From positions 3,348,001-3,412,000 of the forward strand of contig NZ_JAXCIL010000001.1 in the NCBI RefSeq assembly GCF_034387475.1: a stretch of DNA of 64,000 bases, given 5' to 3'. The stretch is from Pseudomonas sp. Teo4 (GTDB lineage Bacteria; Pseudomonadota; Gammaproteobacteria; Pseudomonadales; Pseudomonadaceae). The notes below the pieces were generated by a model. That model was not told the origin of the DNA. It worked only from the letters and a program-made list of their open reading frames with translations, and ran no database searches. Positions 35,475-44,961 of this stretch are shown piece after piece. Numbering within the stretch: position 1 is the first letter of the stretch; each line of letters opens with the position of its first letter. Position numbers and translations under genes: made by a program.

Positions 35475-36074
35475 TCAGGCCACCGCAGCCAGCTTGGCCT
35501 TGGCCTGGTTGACGCCCTTCTCGTGGAAGTCACCGCTCATGTTCAGGCCTTCGGCATGGATGAAGGTCACGTCATGGATACCGATGAAGGCCATCACCTG
35601 GCGCAGGTACGGTTCCTGATGGTCGCTGGTGGCGCCGGCATGGATGCCGCCACGGGCAGTCAGGACGATGGCGCGCTTGCCGGTCAGCAGGCCTTGCGGG
35701 CCGGTCGGGGTGTACTTGAAGGTGATACCGGCGCGCAGCACATGGTCCAGCCAGGCTTTGAGCGTGCTGGGGATGGTGAAGTTGTACATCGGCGCGGCCA
35801 TCACCAGCACGTCAGCGGCCAGCAACTCATCGGTCAGCTCGTTGGAACGGGCCAGCGCCTCCAGTTCGGCGGCACTGCGCTGCTCTTCGGGCTTCATCCA
35901 GCCACCGAGCAGGTTGGCATCCAGGTGCGGCACCGGGGTTACGGCCAGGTCACGTACGGTGATGTCATCGGCAGGGTGAGCAGCCTGCCATTGCTGGATG
36001 AAGTCGCGGGTCAGTTGACGGGAAACGGAATCCTGCTGGCGGGCGCTGCTTTCGATGATCAGTACGCGGGACAT
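35475..36074 (-). CDS. azoR: FMN-dependent NADH-azoreductase
   Basis: 199 residues with MSRVLIIESSARQQDSVSRQ at the start, the flavodoxin-like phosphate loop. APMYNFTIPSTLKAWLDHVL is the AzoR signature, and TGKRAIVLTARGGIHAG the later flavin loop. It is a cytosolic homodimeric flavoenzyme reducing azo bonds or quinones with NADH. The frame is intact. It is followed by a strong terminator, and the next same-strand gene upstream starts 111 bases away at its stop, so azoR is probably transcribed alone. The divergent neighbour pattern suggests no local LysR control beyond the gene at 36544. Confidence 0.9.
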   Translation of the reverse strand: MSRVLIIESSARQQDSVSRQLTRDFIQQWQAAHPADDITVRDLAVTPVPHLDANLLGGWMKPEEQRSAAELEALARSNELTDELLAADVLVMAAPMYNFTIPSTLKAWLDHVLRAGITFKYTPTGPQGLLTGKRAIVLTARGGIHAGATSDHQEPYLRQVMAFIGIHDVTFIHAEGLNMSGDFHEKGVNQAKAKLAAVA

Positions 36075-36184
36075 GGGGTGCCTCCATCGGCAAAAAGGGT
36101 TGCGATTCGATGGAGGTGAGATTAAGGCTTGACCTATCGATAAAAAAGCGTAAAAAGTGGGTGCAATCTATCGAACAATCAGTT

Positions 36185-36499
36185 TTATTGTGCTTTGCAG
36201 TCCAACGCAATGCGCAGTTTCACGATCTGCCGGTTGAATTTGGCGGTGACGTCCACGCCTTTTCCGGCCGGCACATTCACCCGACGCACCCGTGGCGCTT
36301 CCGGGCCATTGCGAAACGTCACCTTGCACGCCGCCGGTACCTGCCCATAGTTGTTCAGGGTGATGGCGCCAATGTCGTAGTCCGTGGCGTAGGTGGTGTA
36401 GTCGAGCTTGACCCCAGTCAGCTGCTTCTCCACATCAATGGGGTAAGCCATGGCCCCGAGGGGCAGGCACATCAATAAAGCCGCACAACATTTCTTCAT
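36185..36499 (-). CDS. secreted hypothetical protein, 104 aa
   Basis: ATG 36499 opens a signal peptide (MKKCCAALLMCLPLGAMA) with likely cleavage after AMA. The frame extends to 36541, but that start would lie in front of the signal and overlap the LysR region. The mature part (YPIDVEKQLTGVKLDYTTYA ... VKLRIALDCKAQ) has two Cys (ACKVTF, LDCKA) that may form a disulfide, and an immunoglobulin-like strand pattern (AITLNNYGQVPAACKVTF). Periplasmic location is expected; function unknown. It is divergent from the LysR gene, 44 bases apart. Confidence 0.75.
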   Translation of the reverse strand: MKKCCAALLMCLPLGAMAYPIDVEKQLTGVKLDYTTYATDYDIGAITLNNYGQVPAACKVTFRNGPEAPRVRRVNVPAGKGVDVTAKFNRQIVKLRIALDCKAQ

Positions 36500-36543
36500 G
36501 GGCGCTCTTGAAAGAGCGCAGCTTAGGACAACAGGAGCCAAAG

Positions 36544-37465
36544 ATGAAAGCGCCGCGCGTGACCCTGGATCAGTGGCGAACCCTGCAAGCAGTGGTCGAC
36601 CACGGCGGGTTTGCCCAGGCTGCCGAAGCCCTGCACCGCTCGCAGTCGTCGGTGAGCTACACCGTGGCGCGCATGCAGGAACAACTGGGCGTGCCCCTGC
36701 TGCGCATCGATGGGCGCAAGGCGGTGCTGACCGAAGCCGGTAACGTGCTGCTGCGGCGCTCCCGCCACCTGGTCAAGCAAGCCAGCCAGCTCGAAGACCT
36801 GGCCCATCACATGGAACAGGGCTGGGAGGCCGAGGTACGAGTGGTGGTCGACGCTGCCTACCCCAGCGCCCGCCTGGTGCGCGCCCTGGCCGCGTTCATG
36901 CCGCAGAGCCGAGGGTGCCGCGTGCGTCTGCGCGAAGAAGTGCTGTCCGGTGTCGAGGAAGTGATGCATGAAGGCATTGCCGACCTCGCCATCAGCAGCT
37001 ATAGCATCGGCGGTTACCTGGGCACCGAATTGAGCGCAGTAGAGTTCATCGCCGTCGCCCACCCCGAGCACAGCCTGCATCGCCTGGGACGGGAAATCAC
37101 CTTCCAGGACCTGGAAAGCCAGCTGCAGGTGGTGATCCGCGACTCCGGGCGGTCCCAGCCACGCGATGTCGGCTGGCTGGGTGCCGAGCAGCGCTGGACC
37201 GTCGGCAGCCTGGGCACCGCCACCACCTTCGTCAGCAGCGGCCTGGGCTTTGCCTGGCTGCCCCGGCACATGATCGAGCGCGAACTGCGTGAAGGCGTGC
37301 TCAAGCCATTGCCGCTGGATCAGGGTGGCAGCCGCCATCCACTGTTCTACCTTTATTCGAGCAAAGAGAAGACCTTGGGCCCGGCCACGCAGATTCTCAT
37401 CGAATTGCTGCGCAACTTCGACACCGCGCCACTGGACGTGCCCTTCGCAGCCCCCGCAAGCCTGA
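36544..37465 (+). CDS. LysR-family transcriptional regulator
   Basis: ATG 36544 (MKAPRVTLDQWRTLQAVVDH) has AGGAG eight bases upstream and is preferred over the in-frame 36508. The winged HTH is at residues 15-45 (GGFAQAAEALHRSQSSVSYT). The effector domain follows (VRVVVDAAYPSARLVRALAA ... TVGSLGTATTFVSSGLGFAW). The frame as given runs on to 37605 over the next gene. One extra C in CCCCC near 37452 explains this, and the expected stop is the TGA at 37463-37465, 13 bases before the hydrolase start. It may regulate the downstream hydrolase or the divergent secreted protein. Confidence 0.85.
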
Positions 37466-37478
37466 GAGGACCGCGCCC

Positions 37479-38289
37479 ATGGCCTATTTCGAACACGAAG
37501 GATGCTCACTGCATTACGAGGAATATGGCCAGGGCGAACCCCTGGTGTTGCTGCACGGGCTGGGGTCGAGCAGCCAGGACTGGGAACTGCAGGTGCCGGC
37601 GCTGAGCCATCACTACCGGGTGATCGTCATGGACATCCGCGGCCACGGCCGCTCCGACAAGCCCGCAACGGTTACCAGATCGCCACCTTCAGCGCCGACC
37701 TGCTGGCCCTGCTCGAACACTTGAAGACCGGGCCGGTGCACTTCGTCGGCCTGTCCATGGGCGGCATGGTCGGGTTCCAGTTCGCCGTCGACCATCCGCA
37801 ATGGTTGCGCAGCCTGTGCATCGTCAACAGTGCCCCCGAGGTCAAGCGCCGCACCCGCAGTGACTGGGTCTGGTGGCTGAAGCGCTGGGGCCTGGCGCGC
37901 ATCCTCAGCGTCGAAACGGTCGGCAAGGGCCTGGCCGAGCGGCTGTTCCCCAAACCCCAGCAAACCGAGCTGCGCCACAAAATGGCCCAACGCTGGGGCG
38001 CGCAACGACAAACGCGCCTACCTCAAGAGTTTCGACGCCATCGTCGACTGGGGCGTGCAGGAACGCATCGGGCAGATCCACTGTCCTACCCTGGTGATCG
38101 CCGCTGACCACGATTACACCCCGATACAACTGAAAGAGCGCTATGTCGCCCTGATGCCCCTGGCAAAGCTGGTAGTCATCGAAGATTCCCGGCACGCTAC
38201 ACCTCGATCAACCCGAGGTCTTCAACCAGACCCTGCTGCAGTTCCTTGCAGCCGCCTCCACCTCTCAAGGATCTTTGAGCCCATGCTGA
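37479..38289 (+). pseudogene. alpha/beta hydrolase, three frameshifts
   Basis: ATG 37479 follows GAGAGGA. MAYFEHEGCSLHYEEYGQGE leads into VLLHGLGSSSQDW (oxyanion region) and MDIRGHGRSDKP. After a break near 37668 the frame reads HFVGLSMGGMVGFQFAVDHP with the GLSMGG nucleophile elbow. After about 38000 it is [20 protein letters not shown] and [11 protein letters not shown] with the acid residue. After about 38205 [17 protein letters not shown] runs to the stop at 38287-38289, overlapping the ppiA start. About 268 residues: a soluble esterase, lactonase or haloperoxidase-like enzyme of unknown substrate. Confidence 0.85.
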
Positions 38290-38840
38290 AAAAACTCCTG
38301 CTCACCGCCTGCTCGGTCGCGTTCGCCACCAGCGTCATGGCGTCCGACAAGACCCCTCACGTGTTGCTGGACACCAGCTTCGGTCAGGTCGAAATCGAGC
38401 TCAATGCCGAGAAGGCGCCGATCAGTACCAAGAACTTCCTCGAGTACGTCGACAGCGGCTTCTACAACAACACCATCTTCCACCGCGTGATCCCGGGCTT
38501 CATGGTCCAGGGCGGCGGCTTCACCGACCAGATGGTGCAAAAGAGCACCCGCGACCCGATCCGCAACGAAGCAGGCAACGGCCTGCAGAACACCCGCGGC
38601 ACCCTGTCGATGGCTCGCACCTCTGACCCGAACTCGGCCACCAGCCAGTTCTTCATCAACGTGGCCGACAACGATTTCCTGAACCCCGGCCGTGACCGCG
38701 GCTATGCGGTGTTCGGCAAAGTCACCAAGGGCATGGAGGTGGTCGACCAGATCGTCAACTCGCCTACCACCATCAAAAAAGGCATGCGCGATGTACCGGC
38801 CGACCCGGTGTACATCAAGTCCGCCAAACGCATCGACTGA
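38283..38840 (+). CDS. ppiA: periplasmic peptidyl-prolyl cis-trans isomerase A (cyclophilin)
   Basis: ATG 38283 opens [20 protein letters not shown], a signal peptide with an AMA-like cleavage site, then [20 protein letters not shown]. The cyclophilin core shows [17 protein letters not shown] with the catalytic Arg, then [19 protein letters not shown] and [19 protein letters not shown]. Mature length about 165 residues, normal for bacterial PpiA. It overlaps the stop of the hydrolase by seven bases, so the two are coupled. The in-frame extension upstream to 38055 is hydrolase sequence, not part of this gene. Confidence 0.93.
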   Translation: MLKKLLLTACSVAFATSVMASDKTPHVLLDTSFGQVEIELNAEKAPISTKNFLEYVDSGFYNNTIFHRVIPGFMVQGGGFTDQMVQKSTRDPIRNEAGNGLQNTRGTLSMARTSDPNSATSQFFINVADNDFLNPGRDRGYAVFGKVTKGMEVVDQIVNSPTTIKKGMRDVPADPVYIKSAKRID

Positions 38841-38903
38841 CCGCAGGCTTCACAGGGACGTGAAACCGCCTGAGGGTCGGATGGAACAGGAGTGCCGTCA
38901 CCC

Positions 38904-40735
38904 ATGCTGTACCGCCGTTTCGAGCAACTGATCGATATATTCCGCGACGCGCCCACCGAAGCGCCTCCCAGCCAGGTCTGGCCGTTCTACCTGTATTACC
39001 TGCGCCAGGTATGGCCGAGCTTCCTTGCCCTGCTGGTGGTCGGCCTGGTCGCCTCGGTGATCGAAGTGGCCATGTTCAGCTACCTGAGCCGTATCATCGA
39101 CCTCGCCCAAGGCACCGCCAATGCCAACTTCTTCAGCGAGCACAGTGGCGAGCTGATCTGGATGCTGGTGGTGATTCTGTTGTTGCGGCCGCTGTTCTTC
39201 GGCCTGCACGACCTGCTGGTGCATCAAACCATCAACCCCGGCATGACCAGCCTGATCCGCTGGCAAAACCACACCTACGTGCTCAAGCAGAGCCTGAACT
39301 TCTTCCAGAGCGACTTCGCCGGGCGCATCGCCCAACGCATCATGCAGACCGGTAACTCGCTGCGCGACTCGGCGGTGCAGGCGGTGGACGCCCTGTGGCA
39401 TGTACTCATCTACGCCATCAGCTCACTGGTGCTGTTCGCCGAGGCCGACTGGCGCCTGATGCTGCCGTTGCTGGCCTGGATCGCCTGCTACATCGCCGCG
39501 CTGTGTTACTTCGTGCCACGGGTCAAGGAGCGCTCGGTGATCTCTTCCGACGCCCGTTCCAAACTGATGGGGCGCATCGTTGACGGCTACACCAACATCG
39601 CCACCCTGAAACTGTTCGCCCACACCGACTTCGAGCAGCAGTACGCCCGCGAAGCGATCCGCGAGCAGACCGAGAAAACCCAGTTGGCTTCCCGCGTGAT
39701 CACCAGCATGGATATCGTCATCACCAGCCTCAACGGCCTGCTGGTGGTGACCACCACTGGCCTGGCACTGTGGCTGTGGAGCCAGTCGCTGATCACCGTC
39801 GGCGCCATTGCATTGGCCACGGCCTGGTGATTCGCATCGTCAACATGTCGGGCTGGATCATGTGGGTGGTCAACGGCATCTTCGAGAACATCGGCATGGT
39901 CCAGGACGGCCTGCAGACCATCGCCCAGCCGGTAACCGTCACCGACAAACCCAACGCGCCTGCGCTGAAGGTCAGCCGCGGCGCCGTGCGCTTCGATGAC
40001 GTGGACTTCCACCATGGCAAGGCCCGCAATGTGATCGAAGGCTTGAACCTGGACATTCGGCCGGGCGAAAAGATCGGTCTGATCGGCCCATCCGGGGCGG
40101 GCAAATCCACCCTGGTCAATCTGTTGCTACGCCTCTATGACGTACAGGGCGGGCGCATTCTCATCGACGGCCAGGATATCGCCGAGGTGAGCCAGGCCAG
40201 CCTGCGCGCACAAATCGGCATGATCACCCAGGACACTTCGCTGTTGCACCGCTCGATCCGCGAAAACCTGCTGTATGGCCGCCCCGACGCCAGTGAGCTG
40301 GCATTGCGCGAAGCGGTGCGCCGCGCCCGTGCCGACGAGTTCATTCCACAGCTGTCGGACGCCCAGGGCCGCACCGGCTTCGACGCCCATGTGGGTGAGC
40401 GTGGGGTCAAGCTCTCGGGCGGCCAACGTCAGCGTATTGCCATTGCCCGGGTACTGCTGAAGAACGCCCCCATCCTGGTCATGGACGAGGCGACTTCGGC
40501 GCTGGACTCAGAGGTCGAGGCGGCGATTCAGGAAAGCCTGGAAACCCTGATGCAAGGCAAGACCGTGATCGCCATTGCCCACCGGCTATCGACCATTGCG
40601 CGGATGGACCGGCTGGTGGTGCTGGACAAGGGGCACATTGTCGAAAGTGGCAGCCACAGTGAATTGCTGGAGCAGCAGGGGTTGTATGCGCGGCTTTGGC
40701 ATCACCAGACCGGAGGGTTTGTCGGGGTCGATTAA
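38904..40735 (+). pseudogene. ABC transporter, fused permease/ATPase (MsbA-like exporter), one frameshift
   Basis: ATG 38904 (MLYRRFEQLIDIFRDAPTEA) is preferred; GTG 38892 is also in frame. Six TM helices occupy the first 310 residues. The frame breaks near 39822, where GCCACGGCCTGG lacks a G; the other frame continues GLVIRIVNMSGWIMWVVNGI. The ATPase domain has Walker A GPSGAGKS, Q-loop MITQDTSLL, signature LSGGQRQR, Walker B ILVMDEATSALD and H-loop IAHRLS. About 610 residues. It is a homodimeric exporter; substrate unknown. It is followed by an inverted REP pair that can stop transcription. Confidence 0.9.
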
Positions 40736-40739
40736 CACC

Positions 40740-40827
40740 TCTTCGCGGGTAAACCCGCTCCCACAGGTACGCCACAGTTTTTGAAAGCTGTGGTGTACCT
40801 GTGGGAGCGGGTTTACCCGCGAAGAGG
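40740..40827. repeat. REP inverted pair (cgcgggtaaacccgctccc family)
   Basis: Two REP units in opposite orientation around a short centre containing CCACAG/CTGTGG, between convergent genes; probably also a bidirectional terminator. Confidence 0.9.
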
Positions 40828-40848
40828 CCGGCACAGACAACACCTCAA

Positions 40849-41975
40849 TCAATCCCGCCGATACGGCAACATCCCCCGCGCCTCTTCGGCATAAGCCCTC
40901 ACCCCCCCCGCTCCTGCCCCAGGAAATCCTCCACCGCCCGCCGCAACCCCGGGTGCAGCAGGTAATGCCACGACCGCGTCAACACAGGCTCGAAGCCCCG
41001 AATCAGCTTGTGCTCCCCCTGCGCCCCCGCATCGAATCGCTGCAGCCCCTGGGCGATGGCAAAGTCCATGCCCTGGTAGAAACAGGTCTCGAAATGCAGC
41101 CGGTCGAACTCATCCAGGCAGCCCCAGTAACGGCCGAACAGACTGTCACCACCGACCAGGCTCAACGCCATGGCCACGTCGCGCCCGCCCTGACGGGCCA
41201 TGACCACCTGCACAGACTCCGGCATCCGCGCCGCCAGCAGGCTGAAGAACTCCCGGGTAAGGTAAGGCGCACGCCGACGCACCGCGTAGGTATTGGCATA
41301 GCAGCGGTAGACGAAGTCCCATCGCGCCTCGTCGAGCTCATCGCCCCGATACCACTGAAAATCGATGCCCTGCCCGGCCACCTGTTCACGCTCCTTGCGC
41401 ATCTGCTTGCGCTTGCGTGAACTCAAGGTGTCGAGAAAGTCCTGGAAATCCCGATAGCCCTGGTTGCGCCAGTGGAACTGGCAACCCAGGCGCTCCATCC
41501 AGCCCGGCAAGCTGGCGATCTGCTCATCCAGCGCGGGCTCGGTGAAGTTGATGTGCGCTCCGGACAAACCGCCTTTGCCCAGGTACTCCGGCAGTGCCTG
41601 GAGCAACAGCAGGCCATCGGCAGGCTCGGCGGCAAGCAAGCGTGGGCCGCTCACCGGGCTGAACGGCACGCCGCCGAGCAGTTTGGGGTAATAGGCAATC
41701 CCCGCGCGTTCACAGGCATCCGCCCAACCATGGTCGAACACGTACTCACCGAACGAATGCCACTTGCGGTAGGCCGGCAACAACGCCCGCACCTGGCCAT
41801 CACGCTCCAGCACCAGGTGCTCGGCGGCCCAACCGGTGGCGGGTGCGACACTGGCGCTGTCTTCCATCGAGCTTAAAAACGCATGGCGCAGGAAGGGTTG
41901 GCCGGCTGGCACCAAAGCGTCCCAGGTGGCTGCCGGCATGTCACGCAAATGGGCAAGGCTGTAGAGGCTGGTCAC
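40849..41975 (-). CDS. GNAT/FemAB-like N-acetyltransferase (DUF482-type), C-terminal frameshift
   Basis: GTG 41975 opens TSLYSLAHLRDMPAATWDAL. The protein has the double GNAT-like layout of the peptidogalycan-biosynthesis family: HINFTEPALDEQIASLPGWM, SSRKRKQMRKEREQVAGQ, then RYWGCLDEFDRLHFETCFYQ and GEHKLIRGFEPVLTRSWHYL. In the given frame a stop comes at 40899 inside a run of eight G. One more G gives the tail VRAYAEEARGMLPYRRD and a stop at 40849-40851, the expected end. About 375 residues. Cytosolic, substrate unknown. It converges on the ABC exporter gene with a REP pair between. Confidence 0.8.
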
Positions 41976-42237
41976 GGTGTCGACTCTCGGTTAGAGGGGG
42001 CCAGTATCCCGGAAAGCTGCATTGTCACTCAAATGACGAATACACCCGCATATCCTTTCATTCTCAATTACTTAACAGCAGTGCCACTAATTAGACATTA
42101 ATCTGTCATTCGCCCCCGCAATACTTGCGCCTGTTTTCCGGAACCCCAGAACCTGTCTATTCAGGCCCTTTCCGAAGACATGCCAACATAGGGGCGGCGC
42201 AGAGCCTCCCCATTTTTTTCAGTAGGGAGAACCTTAT

Positions 42238-43483
42238 GCGTCTTGTTTCTACACTTACCGGAGTGAGCCTCACCGGCATGATGCTGGCTCTGAGTACTCC
42301 GGCCAGTGCTGCTGTCGACGCCAAGCTGCTCGAAATGCTCCGCGCCAATGGCTCGATCAACCAGGCGCAGTACAACGAACTGCAGGGCGACCTGGCAAAG
42401 GAAACCAAGGAAAAGGCCGACCAGAAAGCTCAGTCCGACCGCCTGAGTTCTTTCGAAGTGCAAAAAGTGGCATGGGCCGCCAAGACCCAGATCAAGGGTG
42501 ACGTGCGCGTTCGCTACGAAGACGTCAACGTCGACGACCCGAACAGCAGCAGCGGCAACCAGGACCGCCAGCGCGTTCGTGCTCGCGTTGGCTTCTACAG
42601 CGAGATCAACCCGCAAGTCGACGCAGGCGTACGTATCGCCACCGGCAGCAGCGCTGACCGCCGCTCCACCAACCAGAGCTTCGACAACTACTTCGACAAG
42701 AAGTCGCTGTGGGTCGACCAGGCTTACCTCGACTGGCACCCGACCGGCGTGCCGAACCTGCACCTGATCGGCGGCAAGATGCAGCAGCCTTGGGTGAGCA
42801 TGGGCGACATCATCTGGGACAGCGACATCAACCCGGAAGGCTTCGCAGCCACCTACAAGACCGACCTGGGCGGCGCCGAAGTGTTCGCCAGCGCCGGTCA
42901 GTACACCCTCAAGGACAACGTCGACGGCGACGGCGTGCAGTACAAGCACGATGCCCAGGTGTACCACGGCCAGTTGGGTACCAAGTTCGCGCCGGTCGAT
43001 GCCCTCAAAGTCACCGTGGGTGCGAGCATCTACGGCTATGACAACGACAAGGAAGCAGCCATCCTTCAGTCGTTCGGCAACACCACCAACGAGTTCAACC
43101 TGGTTGAAGGCTTTGGTCAGATCGACTTCACCGGCTTCGCCATCCCGCTGTCGGCCTACGGCCAGTACGTGAAGAACACCGAGAGCACCGACGGCGAAGA
43201 CCAGGCCTGGCTGGCCGGTCTGAAAACCAAGCTCGGCGCCTGGAGCCTGGACTACAACTACCGCGATGTGCAGCGTAACGCCGTGGTCAGCCTGTTCACC
43301 GACTCCGACTTCGGCAACGGCTTCACTGGCTCGCGTGGCCACAAGTTCAAGGTCGGTTACGAAATCGACAAGAACTTCTCGCTGGGCGCTACCTACCTGA
43401 TGGCCAAGACCGACCTGTCGCAGCTGCCGAACAGCGATGCTGACGTCGACACCCTGCAGGTCGACCTGGAAGCCAAGTTCTAA
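42238..43483 (+). CDS. putative outer-membrane porin
   Basis: AGGGAG lies six bases before ATG 42238. The signal peptide is MRLVSTLTGVSLTGMMLALS ... ASA. A short coiled-coil region follows (LLEMLRANGSINQAQYNEL), as in trimeric porins with an N-terminal stalk. The barrel begins at KTQIKGDVRVRYEDVNVDD, with alternating strands to the C-terminal VDTLQVDLEAKF ending in Phe, the outer-membrane assembly signal. 415 residues, intact frame. This is the putative-porin family common in Pseudomonas. Diffusion of small anionic or neutral solutes is likely, specificity unknown. A strong terminator follows 25 bases after the stop. Confidence 0.88.
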
Positions 43484-43507
43484 GCGATCGCTTCACCGCT
43501 TCACTCC

Positions 43508-43550
43508 AAGGCGGGAAATGCTGACCCCATCCAGCATTTCCCGCCTTTTT
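43508..43550 (+). terminator. rho-independent terminator of the porin gene
   Basis: A perfect 16-base stem (AAGGCGGGAAATGCTG and its complement) with an 8-base loop runs into TTTTT. Confidence 0.93.
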
Positions 43551-43571
43551 CATGCCTGCCAGAAAGCATCC

Positions 43572-43603
43572 GGCCTCTTCGCGGGTAAACCCGCGAAGAG
43601 GCC
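43572..43603. repeat. REP-derived perfect hairpin
   Basis: Fifteen-base arms GGCCTCTTCGCGGGT / ACCCGCGAAGAGGCC with a 2-base loop: outer halves of a REP pair joined with the centre deleted. Confidence 0.8.
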
Positions 43604-43622
43604 GAAGCAGACAGCAGAACAG

Positions 43623-44744
43623 TCAGCGCTTGCGCAGAATCACACTACCAATCGAATACCCAGCACCGAACGAACTCAGCACCCCCAGCGACCCCTTGGC
43701 CAAGTCGTCCTGGTACAGGTGGAAGGCAATTACCGACCCCGCCGAACTGGTGTTGGCATAACGGTCCAGAATCACTGGTGCGTCTTCTTCAGCCACCTCA
43801 CGCCCCAGCAGTTTCTTGACGATCAGGTGGTTCATGCTGAGGTTGGCCTGGTGCAGCCAGAAGCGCTTCACATCGCTCGGCTGCAGACCGTTTTCCTCAA
43901 GGTGATTACCCACCAGCTCGGCCACCTTGGGGCACACCTCGCGGAACACCTTGCGGCCTTCCTGGATGAACAGCTTGTCGGCAGCGCCCTCGCCTTCTTC
44001 CGCCGCGCGGTTGAGGAAGCCGAAGTTGTTGCGGATGTTGTTGGAGAACTCGGTCCACAACTTGCTGCTGACAATCTCGAACTGGTGCTTGGAAGTAGCC
44101 TGGTCGGCACGCTCGATCAGAACCGCCGTGGCGGCGTCGCCGAAAATGAAGTGGCTGTCGCGGTCGCGGAAGTTCAAGTGGCCCGTGCAGACCTCCGGGT
44201 TGACCATCAGCACCGCACGGGCCTGGCCCAGTTGCACGCTGTTGGCGGCGGTCTGGATACCGAAGGTGGCCGAGGAGCAGGCCACGTTCATGTCGAAGGC
44301 AAAGCCCTGAATGCCCAGCGCCTGCTGCACTTCGATGGCGATGGCCGGGTACGGGCGCTGCAGGTTGGAGCAGGCGACGATCACCCCGTCGACGTCCGCC
44401 GCTGTACGGCCGGCGCGTTCCAGGGCCTGGCGCGCAGCAGCCACGGCCATTTCGCAGAGGACCGACGGCTCGTCATTGGTGCGTTCCGGCAGGCGTGGCT
44501 TCATGCGCTGCGGGTCGAGAATGCCGGCCTTGTCCATGACGAAACGGCTTTTGATGCCCGAGGCCTTTTCGATGAAAGCAGCATCGGAAAGTGGTGCTGC
44601 CTCGACTTCACCACGCTCGATGGCCGCCGCGTTTTCGAGGTTGAACTGCTGCGCCCAGGTGTTGAAAGACGCCACCAGTTCTTCGTTGGAGATGCTCTGG
44701 GCCGGGGTATACAGGCCGGTGCCGCTGATCACGACGTTATGCAC
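43623..44744 (-). CDS. fabH2: beta-ketoacyl-ACP synthase III (KAS III)
   Basis: GTG 44744 with AGAGGA seven bases upstream opens HNVVISGTGLYTPAQSISNE. The catalytic triad is visible: Cys in FDMNVACSSATF, His in FWLHQANLSMNH, Asn in DRYANTSSAGS. 373 residues, slightly longer than E. coli FabH, as in the Pseudomonas KAS III-like enzymes. The enzyme condenses an acyl-CoA starter with malonyl-ACP to begin fatty acid synthesis. The symbol fabH2 rests on the remembered position in P. putida next to these genes. The frame is intact. The next same-strand gene, hrpA, ends 218 bases upstream, with a REP-like repeat between. Confidence 0.85.
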   Translation of the reverse strand: MHNVVISGTGLYTPAQSISNEELVASFNTWAQQFNLENAAAIERGEVEAAPLSDAAFIEKASGIKSRFVMDKAGILDPQRMKPRLPERTNDEPSVLCEMAVAAARQALERAGRTAADVDGVIVACSNLQRPYPAIAIEVQQALGIQGFAFDMNVACSSATFGIQTAANSVQLGQARAVLMVNPEVCTGHLNFRDRDSHFIFGDAATAVLIERADQATSKHQFEIVSSKLWTEFSNNIRNNFGFLNRAAEEGEGAADKLFIQEGRKVFREVCPKVAELVGNHLEENGLQPSDVKRFWLHQANLSMNHLIVKKLLGREVAEEDAPVILDRYANTSSAGSVIAFHLYQDDLAKGSLGVLSSFGAGYSIGSVILRKR

Positions 44745-44846
44745 GGTCGTTCCTCTGGTCAAAGGCCATCGCCACGGGGCGCTGGCTGGGAATATGACAG
44801 AATAATGGCACTTTAGTACCAATTTAACGGCGAGGGCTGCGCCCTC

Positions 44847-44910
44847 GATCGCGGATAAATCAGCTCCTACAGGACGATACAATCCCTGTAGGAGCGGATT
44901 CATCCGCGAT
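44847..44910. repeat. REP-like inverted repeat (cctacagg/cctgtagg type)
   Basis: GATCGCGGATAAATCAGCTCC faces GGAGCGGATTCATCCGCGAT around a short centre, between hrpA and the KAS III gene. Confidence 0.75.
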
Positions 44911-44961
44911 GGGCCGCGACGCGGCCCAAAATTGCATCAATATTGCCACATCTACGGAAGT